The notes under the pieces: generated by a model | Told to the model about the DNA's origin: nothing | Database searches by the model: none | The model's input: only the letters and a program-made list of their open reading frames with translations | Shown here: piece by piece, positions 47,403 to 57,818 of the stretch | Layout: every line of letters starts with the position of its first letter | How positions within the stretch are numbered: the first letter of the stretch is position 1 | Origin: Hexactinellida sp. DTS-2022 | Lineage: Eukaryota; Porifera; Hexactinellida | Direction of reading: 5' to 3' | DNA: 64,000 nt | NCBI GenBank assembly: GCA_028753945.1 | Contig: JAPNXP010000007.1 | Location: forward strand, 2,480,001-2,544,000 | Translations under genes and position numbers: made by a program

Positions 47403-47691
47403 AGTAGAACTAATGACAACCCTCTCAAAAGTGGAGTAGAACTAGTGACAACCCTCTCTAAAGTAGAGTAGAACTAATAACAACTCTCTCAAAAGTAGAG
47501 TAGAACAGGGGCAACCCTCTCAAAAGTAGAGTAGAACTAATGACAACCATCTCAAAAGTATAGAACTAATGACAACTCAGGAAATTCGCACTAGTGACAA
47601 CCCCCAATTTCGCACTAATGCATGCACCTCTATCACTACTAGTTATTAAAATAAAGATAAATAACCTATTTATCAATAGCCTTCCTTTAAT
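47403..47691. repeat. Left inverted arm with 31/32-bp minisatellite
   Basis: Five or six diverged units of AGTAGAACTAATGACAACCC type, then AATTTCGCACTAATGCA and ATTTATCAATAGCCTTCC. The whole arm is inverted relative to 52950-53855. The two arms may bound a 6.45-kb element. Confidence 0.75.
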
Positions 47692-47929
47692 CCATGGTCC
47701 AGTTTCACAAAGTTGGTGCATAGGCCTCATATAACGTAGGTCACGGATTAACATATTCTGATAAAATTCAAAAATATAATACTTTATACATTAATTTCCC
47801 AATAACTCTGCTGATATTCAACAGACCGGCTAACTGGTTAATATAATCTCTAACCATTAACCAATGTCAGTAACGGTTAACCGGTTAGCAAGTTAACCGA
47901 ATCCAGCCTTGAAATACATAAAGACAGGA

Positions 47930-48170
47930 ATGGAGACGGGAGTTATCGAGAGATGCCAAGAAGTCGTCATAAGCTGAAAGAGGGAGCAGCGCCAGCTATA
48001 CAACAAGGATGTCCACTATATTATTCATCGCAGTTTACAAACAAAGCAGCCGTCTCTCTCGAGAATGCAAGGAAGATGAACTCCTCAATCAAGCGGTGAT
48101 ACTTAGTCTCAAATCAGAAGCTGAAGAAAAAAGATTCAAGTTTACAGGAATACATTATAATATACTTTTT
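47930..48170 (+). pseudogene. THAP/P-like transposase fragment (P3)
   Basis: Reads N-G-D-G-S-Y-R-E-M-P, then K-L-K-E-G-A-A-P and, after a frame change, E-D-E-L-L-N-Q-A-V-I-L-S-L-K-S-E-A-E-E-K. The same succession occurs in P1 (N-G-D-G-T-F-T-E-I-P, K-L-R-D-G-A-V-P, E-E-E-L-M-N-Q-T). It covers the end of a THAP domain and the start of the linker. The zinc-binding part and the catalytic domain are absent. Confidence 0.75.
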
Positions 48171-48512
48171 CTCTCTAATACGTGCACCAATCGAAGTAAG
48201 ATTCGGAAGTTTCCCCAAAGATGATATATTTTCTAAACAAATTGTTGACTTGACTATCAGATCCAAAGTAATGTTGTTTAGCAACAAAAATCATAATCTC
48301 AAAATTTAATTATAAATCTGTAAATTTTTATCTTACCATTGTGGATGGAGTTTATTGTGAATTAAATTCCTTTAAAAAAAGGATGAAAAACATTAGAGTT
48401 ACAAAACTAAAGTTTGGAAATGAGTAAAAGCTAAAGGAAAACCAAAGGAGTAGGGTTAGTTCAAAGTGTCAATTCCAATCCAATACTAATATCAAAATGC
48501 CTATCGATAGTA

Positions 48513-48672
48513 CAGTCTAAATCGGGTTTTTTTGCCACGGATTTTTTTGCCTGCTTTTGTCGTGCAAAAATGTGATATCTGAATGTGTTTTCCATCGGTT
48601 TTTTTTGCTTATTGGTTTTTTTTGCCTCCTTTTGTCGTGCATTTGGGGGGCAAAAAAACCCGATTTCGACTG
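48513..48672. mobile_element. TA-flanked MITE, 160 bp (AAATCGGGTTTTTTTG family)
   Basis: Tips CAGTCTAAATCGGGTTTTT and (inverted) CAGTCGAAATCGGGTTTTT between TA. Repeats TTTTGCC and GTCGTGCA words inside. Related to 60016-60184. Confidence 0.85.
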
Positions 48673-50280
48673 TATAGACACAGGCAAAGGAGTGCACAGT
48701 TAATCAAAAAGTTAACTCCGTTAAATGTTAATGCATTAATCGTTGAAATATAACGGAAGTCAACGATGAGCGTTAACGTTAATCTATATAATGCAAACAA
48801 CAACAAAATATGCTATTTTACTCTAAAAACCTTTTAAGTCAAAACTGTATTTCCGTCCTATTAATTCAGTTACATTTTGATCCCAATAAGCGGAGTTGAA
48901 TGTATACCAGTGCATGTCAAACTGAAAGTTTTGATGGTGGATAATCAAGCTACCACCTCACTTTTTGAAGTTGCTAAATAATAAACAACGGCCGGTTTAA
49001 CAAACTTCTTATGCCGTAAACAACTTCTGTATCAATAACAAAAAATACGACGAAAAATAAAATATACACAAAAACAGGAGCGGCAAAAGTACAAACCCCT
49101 TGGGGGGGGGGCGAACCAATGCACTGGAGGGGCAAACCCAACAGTTGTAAAATCGAATATTTTCATGACATACTAGTTAAATAATATGTCCTATAATAGT
49201 ATGCGGTGGGGTATCTCAGCAAAAGGGCTAATTATGGACTCCCTATCCAGGGTGTAAAGTATTCCGCATTAACATAGGTACTCCTACATGAAACAAGCGA
49301 GTTCCCGCCACCCAACAAAGGGGCGCGTAAAAAGCGCGGGTTGGCCGCACCCCGCGACACCTCCCTCGCGCCGCCACTGCACAAAAAGTCAAATAATCCC
49401 CAATCTATCGTTAGTTAAGCCACCAAAGGCAAAATTTGGTGGTTTAGAAATAATTTGGTGGCTACGCCAACAAACCACCTAATCTTTCTAGCACAGCTGT
49501 ATACTGGTATAAGAAACAGCATTAAACTCGATGGTTTTTCTTACCTTCAGCATTGTGGAGCTTTGTCGAATTCGAATAAATGCTTCGGTGCCGCCATCTC
49601 CATCTCTATTGAAAAATGACTGGATTACAGGATTTCCTATATGCGAGAAGCGCACTATCTGGACGGAAGAAAAACAAAAATATCCGAATATGCGAAATGG
49701 CCAGAGCTTCAAAATCCAAACTATAATAAAAACTACACAATATCTTCCAAAGCAATGGAGCCGGTGCTTCCCAGATAATTTGGGTTGCAGCATGACTTAA
49801 TCCAAGAAGAACCTAAAGAATTAAGCATAAGAGAATGACAAACCTTATATGCACATAAGCTCCCCAGATGGAAAGCGAATTACATCGAAACGGCCAATCC
49901 CACAGTTATCTTCAGAAACGTGGAACAACACCTACTAGGTTCTCACGAGCGCTAGGCCTTCTTAATCATGCTGCAGGGAAATATTTTGACAGTCCTAATC
50001 GAGAGAACACATCGTGTAGATGAAATAGACCATCTAGCTCCACAAAACAAGCACAGATGTTATTTTGGCTCAAAATTTCCAGTGGATATTATTTCATTAG
50101 TCTTTGATATATTTCCCCGAATATTTGGCAACTATGGCTATGATGAAGAACTAAGATATTGGTCATGACAAATTTGGAGTTTGAATTAGAATTTCAAATT
50201 AGTACCCATGCAATCCGTAGTTATTGTATAATAGGAATGTAATTTCTATGAAACTAAGGAATGTGATTTTATGAAGTACT
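48673..50280. other. Intronic sequence with a hAT-type end and an ambiguous frame
   Basis: CAGTGGCGGCGCGAGGG (minus strand, starting at 49379) is the same type of tip as at position 50. Between 49488 and 49800 both strands are open for about 90-100 codons. On the minus strand a segment (about 49547-49672) has a fine acceptor (CTTCCGTCCAG) and donor (AAG|GTAAGA). It cannot be an HTT exon, because exons 57555-57818 and 43639-43730 join directly. No family recognised. Confidence 0.4.
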
Positions 50281-50889
50281 GTTGCGTGTAAAATTGATGC
50301 ACGTGTAATTTTGACTCAAATGCATTAGTGGACTTTGGAAATTACTTTACAGTGTAATTTTAACTCAAATGCATTAGTGGACCATGGATATTACTTTACC
50401 GTGTAATTTTACTCAAACCAAGTTCCTTTTGTGTAATAATACATACAGTCCAACGTACATCGCTATAGCGGATTCTAGAAATACTTAGAGAAGTTATAAA
50501 ATGTTACTTTGTTCAATTTTCTTTGAGTGTTTTCGAATTACTATAAGCCCCGGTAATTGATTAACTAAGTAATTAATTAATTATTAACTACTTTTAGAAA
50601 ACGAGTTCCAACTGAGCTCTTGAATTGAGTTATCATTGATAGTCAATTGTTAAATAATTCAATCAAATTAATACAATCAATAAAATTATCTTTGTCTGAA
50701 TTAGATAGAGTGGAACTGTATGTATTATTACACAAAAGGTACTTGGTTTGACTCAAAAATACACGGTAATGTAATATCCATGGTCCACTAATGCTTTGAG
50801 TCAAAATTATAAGGTAAAGAAATATCCATGGTCCACTAATGCATTTGAGCCAAAATTACACGTGCCTAAATTTTACACGCAACAGTTCC
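50281..50889. mobile_element. Foldback element with duplicated arms
   Basis: The arms 50281-50445 and 50725-50889 are inverted copies. Each contains two or three direct copies of a ~65-bp unit with CAAATGCATTAGTGGACCA and CGTGTAATTTT. The centre holds a TA-flanked MITE (50456-50718). No target duplication was identified. Confidence 0.7.
50456..50718. mobile_element. TA-flanked pogo-like MITE, 263 bp
   Basis: Short tips CAGTCCAACGTAC and (inverted) CAGTTCCACTCTA between TA dinucleotides, placed in the centre of the foldback element. Confidence 0.55.
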
Positions 50890-52949
50890 ATTGGATTCAT
50901 GCACAGTGGGCATTTTCAGGGGTGTAAGTGGAAATAGGAAAAACTATGCTAGATAGAATCTAATGAAGTATTATTGACATATAGGTTATCGGTAGCTGCA
51001 AACTGAATGGCAATATCAAAAATGATATATGTAGTCTCCTAAACGCAGTTCTAGACAATTAGTGATAAATAAGTCATAAATTATATTTTAGGTTTGTTAA
51101 CAAAATTTATTGTTCAACCATGATTGTTGATTATAATTCTTGAACCTGATATAATTTTTCAAAAATAGTTAAAATCCTAATATATTATGTTTAAAAGTCA
51201 TTAGATGACCCCAGTCGCGCCCTTTCGCGCATCTAGAATACTTTTTAATTTGAAGGTATCATCATAACCTTTCATTTAAAATGTGAAAATCAATTGCTCT
51301 CGATTGCTCTCAAAAGTTCTTGAACAATATTGGAAATTAGTAAATGCGTCCGAATCATAAAATTCTGGTCGGGATGTATTATAATTTTAGACTATATAAG
51401 AAGTTAAAATGCATTCATGTACATTGATTTCATACAATGCCAATGCCAATGATAAAGCGAACTTGAATATTTCATCAACATAATATAATTAGTTGAATTT
51501 TGTACGACTTTGATACTGCAATTCTGAAACCACAAAAATTGCTTTTTTTAGAATTGTTGTTACATGATGATCTCATTACACATAACTCTTGATCTCGAAT
51601 GTTTCTCAGCACAATAAATTGGATTTTTAGGTTTTCATGTATGCTGAAAACGATGTCAATAATATCGAGTCAATCTGAGGCGCTCGAAAAATGCTCTATT
51701 TCCACTTGTTTGCCCACTGTTTCATGGGCGCAAAGTTTTACAAGTACCATGTTTAAGTACGGGGGGCTGCGGAGCGAGTGTAGCGAGCGATCCTTTGGGG
51801 GGTCTTGGGGGCTTGCCTCCCAGAAAAAAATGACGAGATAGCCAGATATCGATTCGTTTTGAATGAATTAGACGTGTATTTACTATCCTAAATTATATTG
51901 AACATTAAATTCTTTATCCACAGGCACGGTGATACCCGCACCATTAAAGTTGTCCCCTTCAACCTTTCACGGGGAGCGCATGCCTCACCCCCGCCAACTG
52001 TTTGCGCCACTGATTGGATTCTAAAATAAATGCATATATATAAATATATGTATAACTTGCTTGGAAAGCTTTATTTATTATTAAAATATAAGTATTAAAG
52101 AAAAGAGTTAGTAAATGAAAATATAACTAGTTCTACGGGAATTAAACAGATTGCTTCTTGACACCCAGCAAATCGTCGAAATGCTAGATTTTATTCAAAT
52201 TTAGCACAAAAATAGTTCGGTATTTTTAGAAGCTCGATATTATTAAAATGAGCAAAGTTAGTCCAATGTTTACCAATGTGAATTAGAGTTCAATAACTTA
52301 AATATAACAAAATAATCAAAGAGTAAATGCTTTTGCTACCATAACAACCATAAATAGGGAAATCAATGTCACCAATATTTACTGTCGTGAACTTCAAGGA
52401 GTTAAGTTACATTGGATATAGTAGAAGCCTAATATGGCATTAGATTGGGAAATAGAGGGAGGTTTTGTCACTAATTCGTATTCAAATTAAGCCATTCAAC
52501 GAAATTCAGAATAACGCTGTATTATGGATGAGTTTTTTTAGAGATAAAGTCAAAATTAATTGATTTCCTTTATAATATCAAAGGAAAAACACGTAAGGTT
52601 CATACATATCTATGTTCAAAAGAATTAATGGTTCAAATTAGTACATAAGTACTACGAATTTGATTTGAGTAAAAATATATTAAAAATATTTTTGCGATAA
52701 TACATAGCACTGAAGGAAAATGTACCAATTCAAAAAGACCCTGCGTTTTGAATCCACTTATACCACAACATTTTCTATGATTGGATATTTGAATGTAAAA
52801 AATGGCCTACTCCTATGTAGTAGTACCCACTGTGCACCAGCTACTTTGACAATCTTCACAATCATTTAAGAGACAATAGGAGTTAATACTTTTGCAACGG
52901 CTAAGTTCCCCAGCCATCTGAATCTAGGTCTAGCCCGGAATGAAAAAAG
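50890..52949. other. Intronic sequence without a recognisable gene
   Basis: No conserved frame. A word GCGGAGCGAGTGTAGCGAGC lies at 51770, next to a poly-G rich stretch, and CAGTGGCGCAAAC (minus strand at 52013) may be a hAT tip whose partner was not found. Confidence 0.45.
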
Positions 52950-52997
52950 GAAGGCTATTGATAAATAGGTTATTTATCGTTATTTAAATAACTAGCA

Positions 52998-53537
52998 GTG
53001 ATAGACCTCATAAATGTTCTATAAGTAGAACATTTCCTATTCGTGGATAATACATTTTCTAGGCCTAACTTCAATAATATTTGAGATAATAAGATAATTA
53101 GCACTTAATTCCTTATGACGTAATACACTCATTATCTCGAAAATAATTCTAGTTAGGCATACATAATGTATTATCAATGAATAGGAAGTGACCAATAGCG
53201 GATAGATCAGTACTAGCATAGTTTACATAAAATAGATAGTTTTTGAGTTATGGCTCATTTCAGGAAATATACATTTTCCCTGGCATCCGAGGAACCATAT
53301 ATAATTTCGATATATTTCATCTAACTAGTTATTGGCATCATCATGTTCCAATTTTGAACATGTATAACGCGTCTAACTATGTTAAAAGCAGGCTATAAAA
53401 ACAAGATAATACCCACCAAAAAGAGCGATTACGTGTTCAAATGATGACATAGCTCAATTCTGAAGGGTTCTATGTCTACCTTGGTATGTACCATGTTCCT
53501 ATTTAGTTATAGAACATTTATGAGGTCTATCACTAGG
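52998..53537. repeat. Dispersed TTTGAGATAATGAG repeat, copy (ii), with inverted ends
   Basis: The ends AGTGATAGACCTCATAAATG and its complement (53510-53537) give inverted termini of about 27 bp. The interior matches 39195-39926 and 60190-60620. It interrupts the minisatellite-bearing arm; the arm at 47403-47691 lacks this insertion. No clean target duplication could be read. Confidence 0.7.
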
Positions 53538-53591
53538 GGACGCTGCATTAGTGCGAATTTCTGGGGCTGTCACTAGTGCGAATTTCACAAG

Positions 53592-53855
53592 TTGTCATTA
53601 GTTCTACTCGACTTTTGGAGGGTTGTCATTAGTTCTACTCTACTTTTGAGAGGGTTGTCATTAGTTCTACTCTACTTTTGGAGGGTTGTCATTAGTTCTA
53701 CTCTACTTTTGAGAGGGTTGTCATTAGTTCTACTCTACTTTTGGAGGGTTGTCATTAGTTCTACTCTACTTTTGAGAGGGTTGTCATTAGTTCTACTCCA
53801 CTTTTGAGAGGGTTGTCATTAGTTCTACTCCACTTTTGAGAGGGTTGTCATGAAG
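53592..53855. repeat. Minisatellite, 8 units of 31/32 bp
   Basis: Units of AGTTCTACTCTACTTTTG plus AGAGGGTTGTCATT alternate between 32 bp (GAGAGGG) and 31 bp (GGAGGG), giving a 63-bp higher-order period. The last two units are both 32 bp. The inverted, more diverged counterpart is at 47403-47580. Confidence 0.9.
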
Positions 53856-53934
53856 TGATAAATTAATTAGGAATAAATGAAAAACATATGAAAGAGAGAT
53901 TAGAATGGAACAACTAATAAGTATACGTTGATCA

Positions 53935-54110
53935 TCAGTTAGTAAATATTTGGAATTTTTCCTCTATTGGAGAACGGCATGTAGGACATGAGTGTCCAAG
54001 CTCTTCAATTCTGTTACTGCATTCTTCACAGCAATTTGCATGTCTGCATGGTAAAAAGATCCAGGTGGACATTCAAGGATTGAGACAAATAGCACAATTG
54101 TTGCTTGTTG
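53935..54110 (-). pseudogene. RING finger of the second MULE gene (MULE2)
   Basis: Reads C-A-I-C-L-N-P-stop and then F-L-P-C-R-H-A-N-C-C-E-E-C-S-N-R-I and C-P-T-C-R-S-P, with a terminal stop at 53935-53937. All C3HC4 ligands are present, in the spacing of the compact C-terminal RING domains of IAP/MUL1-type proteins. One in-frame stop lies between the first and second Cys pairs. It lies about 60 bp downstream of the transposase-linked frame, in the same relative position as in MULE1. Confidence 0.75.
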
Positions 54111-54173
54111 TACTTGTACTTTCGGAATTATCTTCCGTTTCCGAATTGTCTGAATAATCAAAATGTTCCGTGT

Positions 54174-55330
54174 CTACATAATGATCCGCGATCTTTCCAA
54201 TTGTTTACTTATTTCCTTGAGATATTCCAATTGTGTGTAATTACCATTTAGCAGGTGATCTCTAATTGCTGCACGGCACTCATCTTTGATAATATTCATA
54301 CGTTTTCTTGGCCTACTTATTTCTATTCCATTTGACAATCTTGCAAACTCGAGAATCGTATCAATAATTATTGGTTCAAGATAGTCAAAAGTTCCAAATT
54401 CGAGGGTGACCAGTCTGAACTGTTGCTTTGAGCTTTGTGTGGTAGCTCTCGGCCCCATTGTTTATAGTTGACTTTGCTTCGAAGATAGATAATTCTTCTG
54501 GCCTAACCTGACAGAGCCATCTTTTATTAAAGTATCTCTTAAGCTTATCTAAATTGTCTTTTTCTGCAGAACCAAGTGTCATAGGAGGATTTAGAAGGTT
54601 GTAAGTTGGTCGAATTAGGGTACTTGGAAGGAAGGGAATGGCCATTAATTTACTCACGAATGTTGATAAGTCTTCATTGGTGTTGAAACTCTGAACAAGT
54701 CCTAGTTTTTGCGTTTGGTGCCAAATACGTTGTGTAAAATGAAACCAGCAACCTGTTATATGAATATCTGGATAAATATCTTTAAAGGCATTGCGTGGAG
54801 CTATTTCCCAGTCTGACATACAGGTTGTAGGCTTGAATTGAGGTATTAGATTGCGAATACTCTCAAAAATACATTTGTATAGTCCTTGTTTCTTTCCTGT
54901 CATAAGACAGATAGCAGGTAAGCTGTGTCTGCCAACTGTTACAAAAATTGTCCACAGTTGATAGAATTGCCTCGGAACACAGTAAAAAGTTCCATCAAAC
55001 TGAATATCATTCATTTGTGGTATTAAATCGAAAATTTTATCCGAGAAGATTAGAGCTGTTTGTTCATTCAATGAAACTGTTGTTTTATTGAACTTTCCAA
55101 AGGCAGTTGTCGGTAACATATCAGATAATTGCATAGCATTTGAGGGTATTTTGGGCAGTGATCTCCTTCTTGAGCGATAGAATGAAGATTCGCATTGACT
55201 GAACGATACCTCAGTTGCAACAGGATCATCTCGCGTGACATCATTAAAGATTTTTCTGAGGGGATCTTGTGAGGTGAGTGCAATGGTTTTGCATTTTGAC
55301 TTGAGTTTATAGGCGCCAAGTTTGGGGTTT
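54174..55330 (-). pseudogene. MULE transposase of MULE2
   Basis: A long frame (54385-55330) and its continuation (54174-54420) are separated by a one-base frameshift after R-I-W-N-F. Catalytic blocks: Q-F-D-G-T-F-Y-C-V-P (Asp), M-S-D-W-E-I-A (Asp), G-C-W-F-H-F-T-Q and N-G-A-E-S-Y-H (Glu). The frame also runs upstream through a G-rich insertion, so the apparent N-terminus (P-P-A-S-P-A-S-P-P) is not native. It is homologous to MULE1 but clearly diverged, so the two are different subfamilies. A DDE transposase inactivated mainly by the frameshift and the insertion. Confidence 0.85.
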
Positions 55331-55609
55331 TGGGGGGGACGGCCCCCCCCAAATTGCTGATTGCCCCCCCCCCCCATATTGCTTATTGGGGGGGATGCTG
55401 GGGACGCTGGGGGGTTACTGGGAGCAACACCCGGACCTGACGGTCGATTAATTTTTATATGAAAGTGGTCCTTTTGATCGACCAAGGGATGATAGAGGAT
55501 GAGAATCACGTTTGTTACTCAATATATCCTGATTTTGTTTCTGTAGAAACAAATCTGGATATATTTAGTAAACCTCCCAGTGGCCCCCCCAGACCCCCCA
55601 ATTGGCCCC
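55331..55609. other. G/C-run-rich insertion splitting MULE2
   Basis: Separates the FLYWCH frame (I-I-K) from the transposase frame (Y-K-L-K-S-K). It contains runs of 8-13 C, repeated GGGGGG(A/C)C words at both ends and a palindrome at 55521-55562 (arms ATCCTGATTTTGTTTCT / AGAAACAAATCTGGAT). It is likely a MITE; the exact ends are unclear. Confidence 0.55.
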
Positions 55610-55885
55610 CCCATCTTTGATTATATTTTCCAAAACTTGACGCCTATGCTTGAGTTGAAAGGTTTCTGAATTGTACCTTATCAAATTGTGGTTATGAACG
55701 TTGCCCGGGGTGATCAGATCTGTTTCCCTATTCAATTTTGCCGTAGGTTTACACCCATCTCTGAAGAGAGCACATTTGAGATAGACTGCAGTTTCTGTAT
55801 ATTTTCGTCTTATATATTTATGACCATCTGCAGCTATGACGATCTGACGATTGTGACGTATATAACTCTCTAATTTGTATTCCAT
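55610..55885 (-). pseudogene. FLYWCH zinc finger of MULE2
   Basis: From Met 55885: I-A-A-D-G-H-K-Y-I-R-R-K, Y-L-K-C, R-D-G-C-K-P-T-A and N-V-H-N-H, the C-C-H-H pattern of a FLYWCH finger, followed by a basic stretch. It is the N-terminal domain of the MULE2 transposase, cut off by the G-rich insertion. Confidence 0.85.
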
Positions 55886-56268
55886 TTTACGATTTTCTTA
55901 GTGGATATACGTGTACACTTATGAATCTACATTAACTATTATGTGTCCAGGTTTTCATAATAATAAATTGAATTTGAATTTAGAAAGCCTTTTATGTAGT
56001 AAATTTAGCTCTTTAATTTGATTCTATTAGAAGTCGAGTTAATTTTGGAAACTTCTTAAATGATTGTAATTCAAATAAAAATATCTTGATTTGCGCATGG
56101 AATTGCTAAAAGGTTTATATGGTGCTTTAGTATACTTGCAAAGATATTTAGCAAAATGAGCAAATACATGGACCTCAAAATTTGAGATTTTTAACGCTGA
56201 CTTACGCGAAACAATACACGCCTATTGTATACGCATATTTAACTATAAGACCCTATGTGATAAATATA

Positions 56269-56575
56269 CACTCAAATCTCCTTTTTCCGGGAAATGTCGT
56301 CCGGAAGGTGCCTTTACCTGGGAGTTTGCCCGGATCTCAGAGATACAATGTCAAGTGCATGTGTAATGCCAGTGTCTAATTCTTATGTTCTAGATTCGTT
56401 CATAAATCAAAAACTGAGGTTTTAAGGGGTGGATAATTTAAGATATGTACTTGTTAAACAATTTTGTCATAAAACTCCATTAATGGTCAAATTTATCTTC
56501 GCTTTATACCAATAAAGGTACATGGTTGAGGAATGGGCCCGTATCTGAGAAGCCCGGAACTCGGAGGTTTGAGTG
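56269..56575. mobile_element. TA-flanked MITE, 307 bp
   Basis: Tips CACTCAAATCTCC and (inverted) CACTCAAACCTCC between TA. Shares TCGTCCGGAAGGTGCC and GCCCGGATCTCAGA words with 39927-40373; the tip has CACTC instead of CAGTC. Confidence 0.8.
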
Positions 56576-57120
56576 TATACGCTAAGTAAAGTTAGGGAGA
56601 CACTTGTAGTTTGTAACTGAACTTAAATTAATCTAAATATTGGTGATAAATAGATATATACAGTACATGTAATACAACCCTAACTATTTTGATCCAATAT
56701 ATACCACGTACATCGCTCTTATACTTAGTTGAGCACAACACCAATGGGAACTATATGCATGTAGTTGATCCTTTCCAGTGCCTTATTCCAATTGGTGAAA
56801 ATTATTTGAAGATTCTACAAAAGCATCAGAAAAACTAAAATGTTTTACATCCGACAAGGGCTTTCAAATGATAATAGGATGGTATGCCTCATTCCAGACA
56901 TTTTCACAGCAAATAAGATATTTTCCATTTATTTAGATGATTATTCATGAGTTAATCCATGATAACGAAAACAGATAACTTCGAATATCAAACTATAACA
57001 AGTTAGTATATGCTTTGGTATCTTTGTTTATGAATATAATAAAAATGTCTATTTTTAGGCAGATACAAGATATATATATAAATGTTAATTTGTAAAATAC
57101 TTTTAACACAATGTTTAATT
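56576..57120. other. Intronic sequence without a recognisable gene
   Basis: No conserved frame or repeat seen. Confidence 0.5.
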
Positions 57121-57511
57121 TAGGGCTGAAACGAATATACCGAATATTCGAATATTCGTTCGAAATGATTGAACGAATATTCGTTACGAAACGAATATTC
57201 GTTTGGACGAATATTAGAATGAAACGGATATTCGTTGACTAATTTTGGACAACAACAAGACTTTTGTATAGCTTAGAGATATCGTAATTATAAATTCCCA
57301 CTTAAACTAGCTGATTATTAGTTAACTTGTGTATAATACACTTCGTAACTATTATTATACCATTGTAACATGATCAAAAACCTATTTTCCAAAGTATTTT
57401 GTCTCGAGAAATTGATTTAATGCTTAGTCATCCAAACGAACGAATATTCGAATATTCGTTCGTTTAGAAAAAGGTTCGTTCGTTACATTTCGAATATTCG
57501 TTTCAGCCCTA
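57121..57511. mobile_element. hAT MITE, GAATATTCG family, copy C
   Basis: Tips TAGGGCTGAAACGAATA at both ends. Perfect 8-bp duplication GTTTAATT (57113-57120, 57512-57519). It is 21 bp shorter than copy B, having lost one GTTCGTTTGCAAACGAATAT-type unit. Its right duplication ends 35 bp from the HTT exon at 57555. Confidence 0.92.
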
Positions 57512-57554
57512 GTTTAATTAACGTAGTATTCAACTTAGAAAATACTCAACATAC

Positions 57555-57818
57555 CTAGAGTTGCAATCCTTTTCATCATTTCGAAAAAAATCTCCGGATC
57601 ATGTATTAAATCGAGAGTAAACTGGGGAAAAGAATTAATTCCATTGCCAAAGGTTTCATCCCATAAAAATGATGGGATTATTAAATTTGAAAAAAAGATA
57701 TCTAAATTACAAATTGATAAAATAAACCTTCCGATTGGTGATACTAAATTTGAAGGGATAAATTCTTCAGTTATATGTGTAGGAAGAAGGGTTAGTAATA
57801 CATTTAGTTTCCCAATGT
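57555..57818 (-). CDS. HTT: Huntingtin exon (block ending R-I-x-T-L-G)
   Basis: A 264-bp exon with acceptor TTCTTTTTCTTTAG and donor CTCTAG|GTATGT on the minus strand; open in one frame throughout. It encodes E-E-F-I-P-S-N-L-V-S-P-I-G-R-F-I-L-S and later I-I-P-S-F-L-W-D-E, then F-P-Q-F-T and D-P-E-I-F-F-E-M-M-K-R-I-A-T-L. Remembered human huntingtin has V-P-A-F-L-T-P-L-L-R-N-I-I-I-S, P-P-L-V-W, F-P-E-I-P, E-V-F-K-E-F-I-Y-R-I-N-T-L-G in the same order. The last G of the exon joins GT of exon 43639-43730 to give Gly. The exon starts two bases into a codon. Confidence 0.87.

Noticed and set aside
55331..55509. Proline-rich N-terminus of the long MULE2 frame
   Set aside because: Produced by reading through a G/C-run insertion between the FLYWCH and transposase parts; not a real domain.
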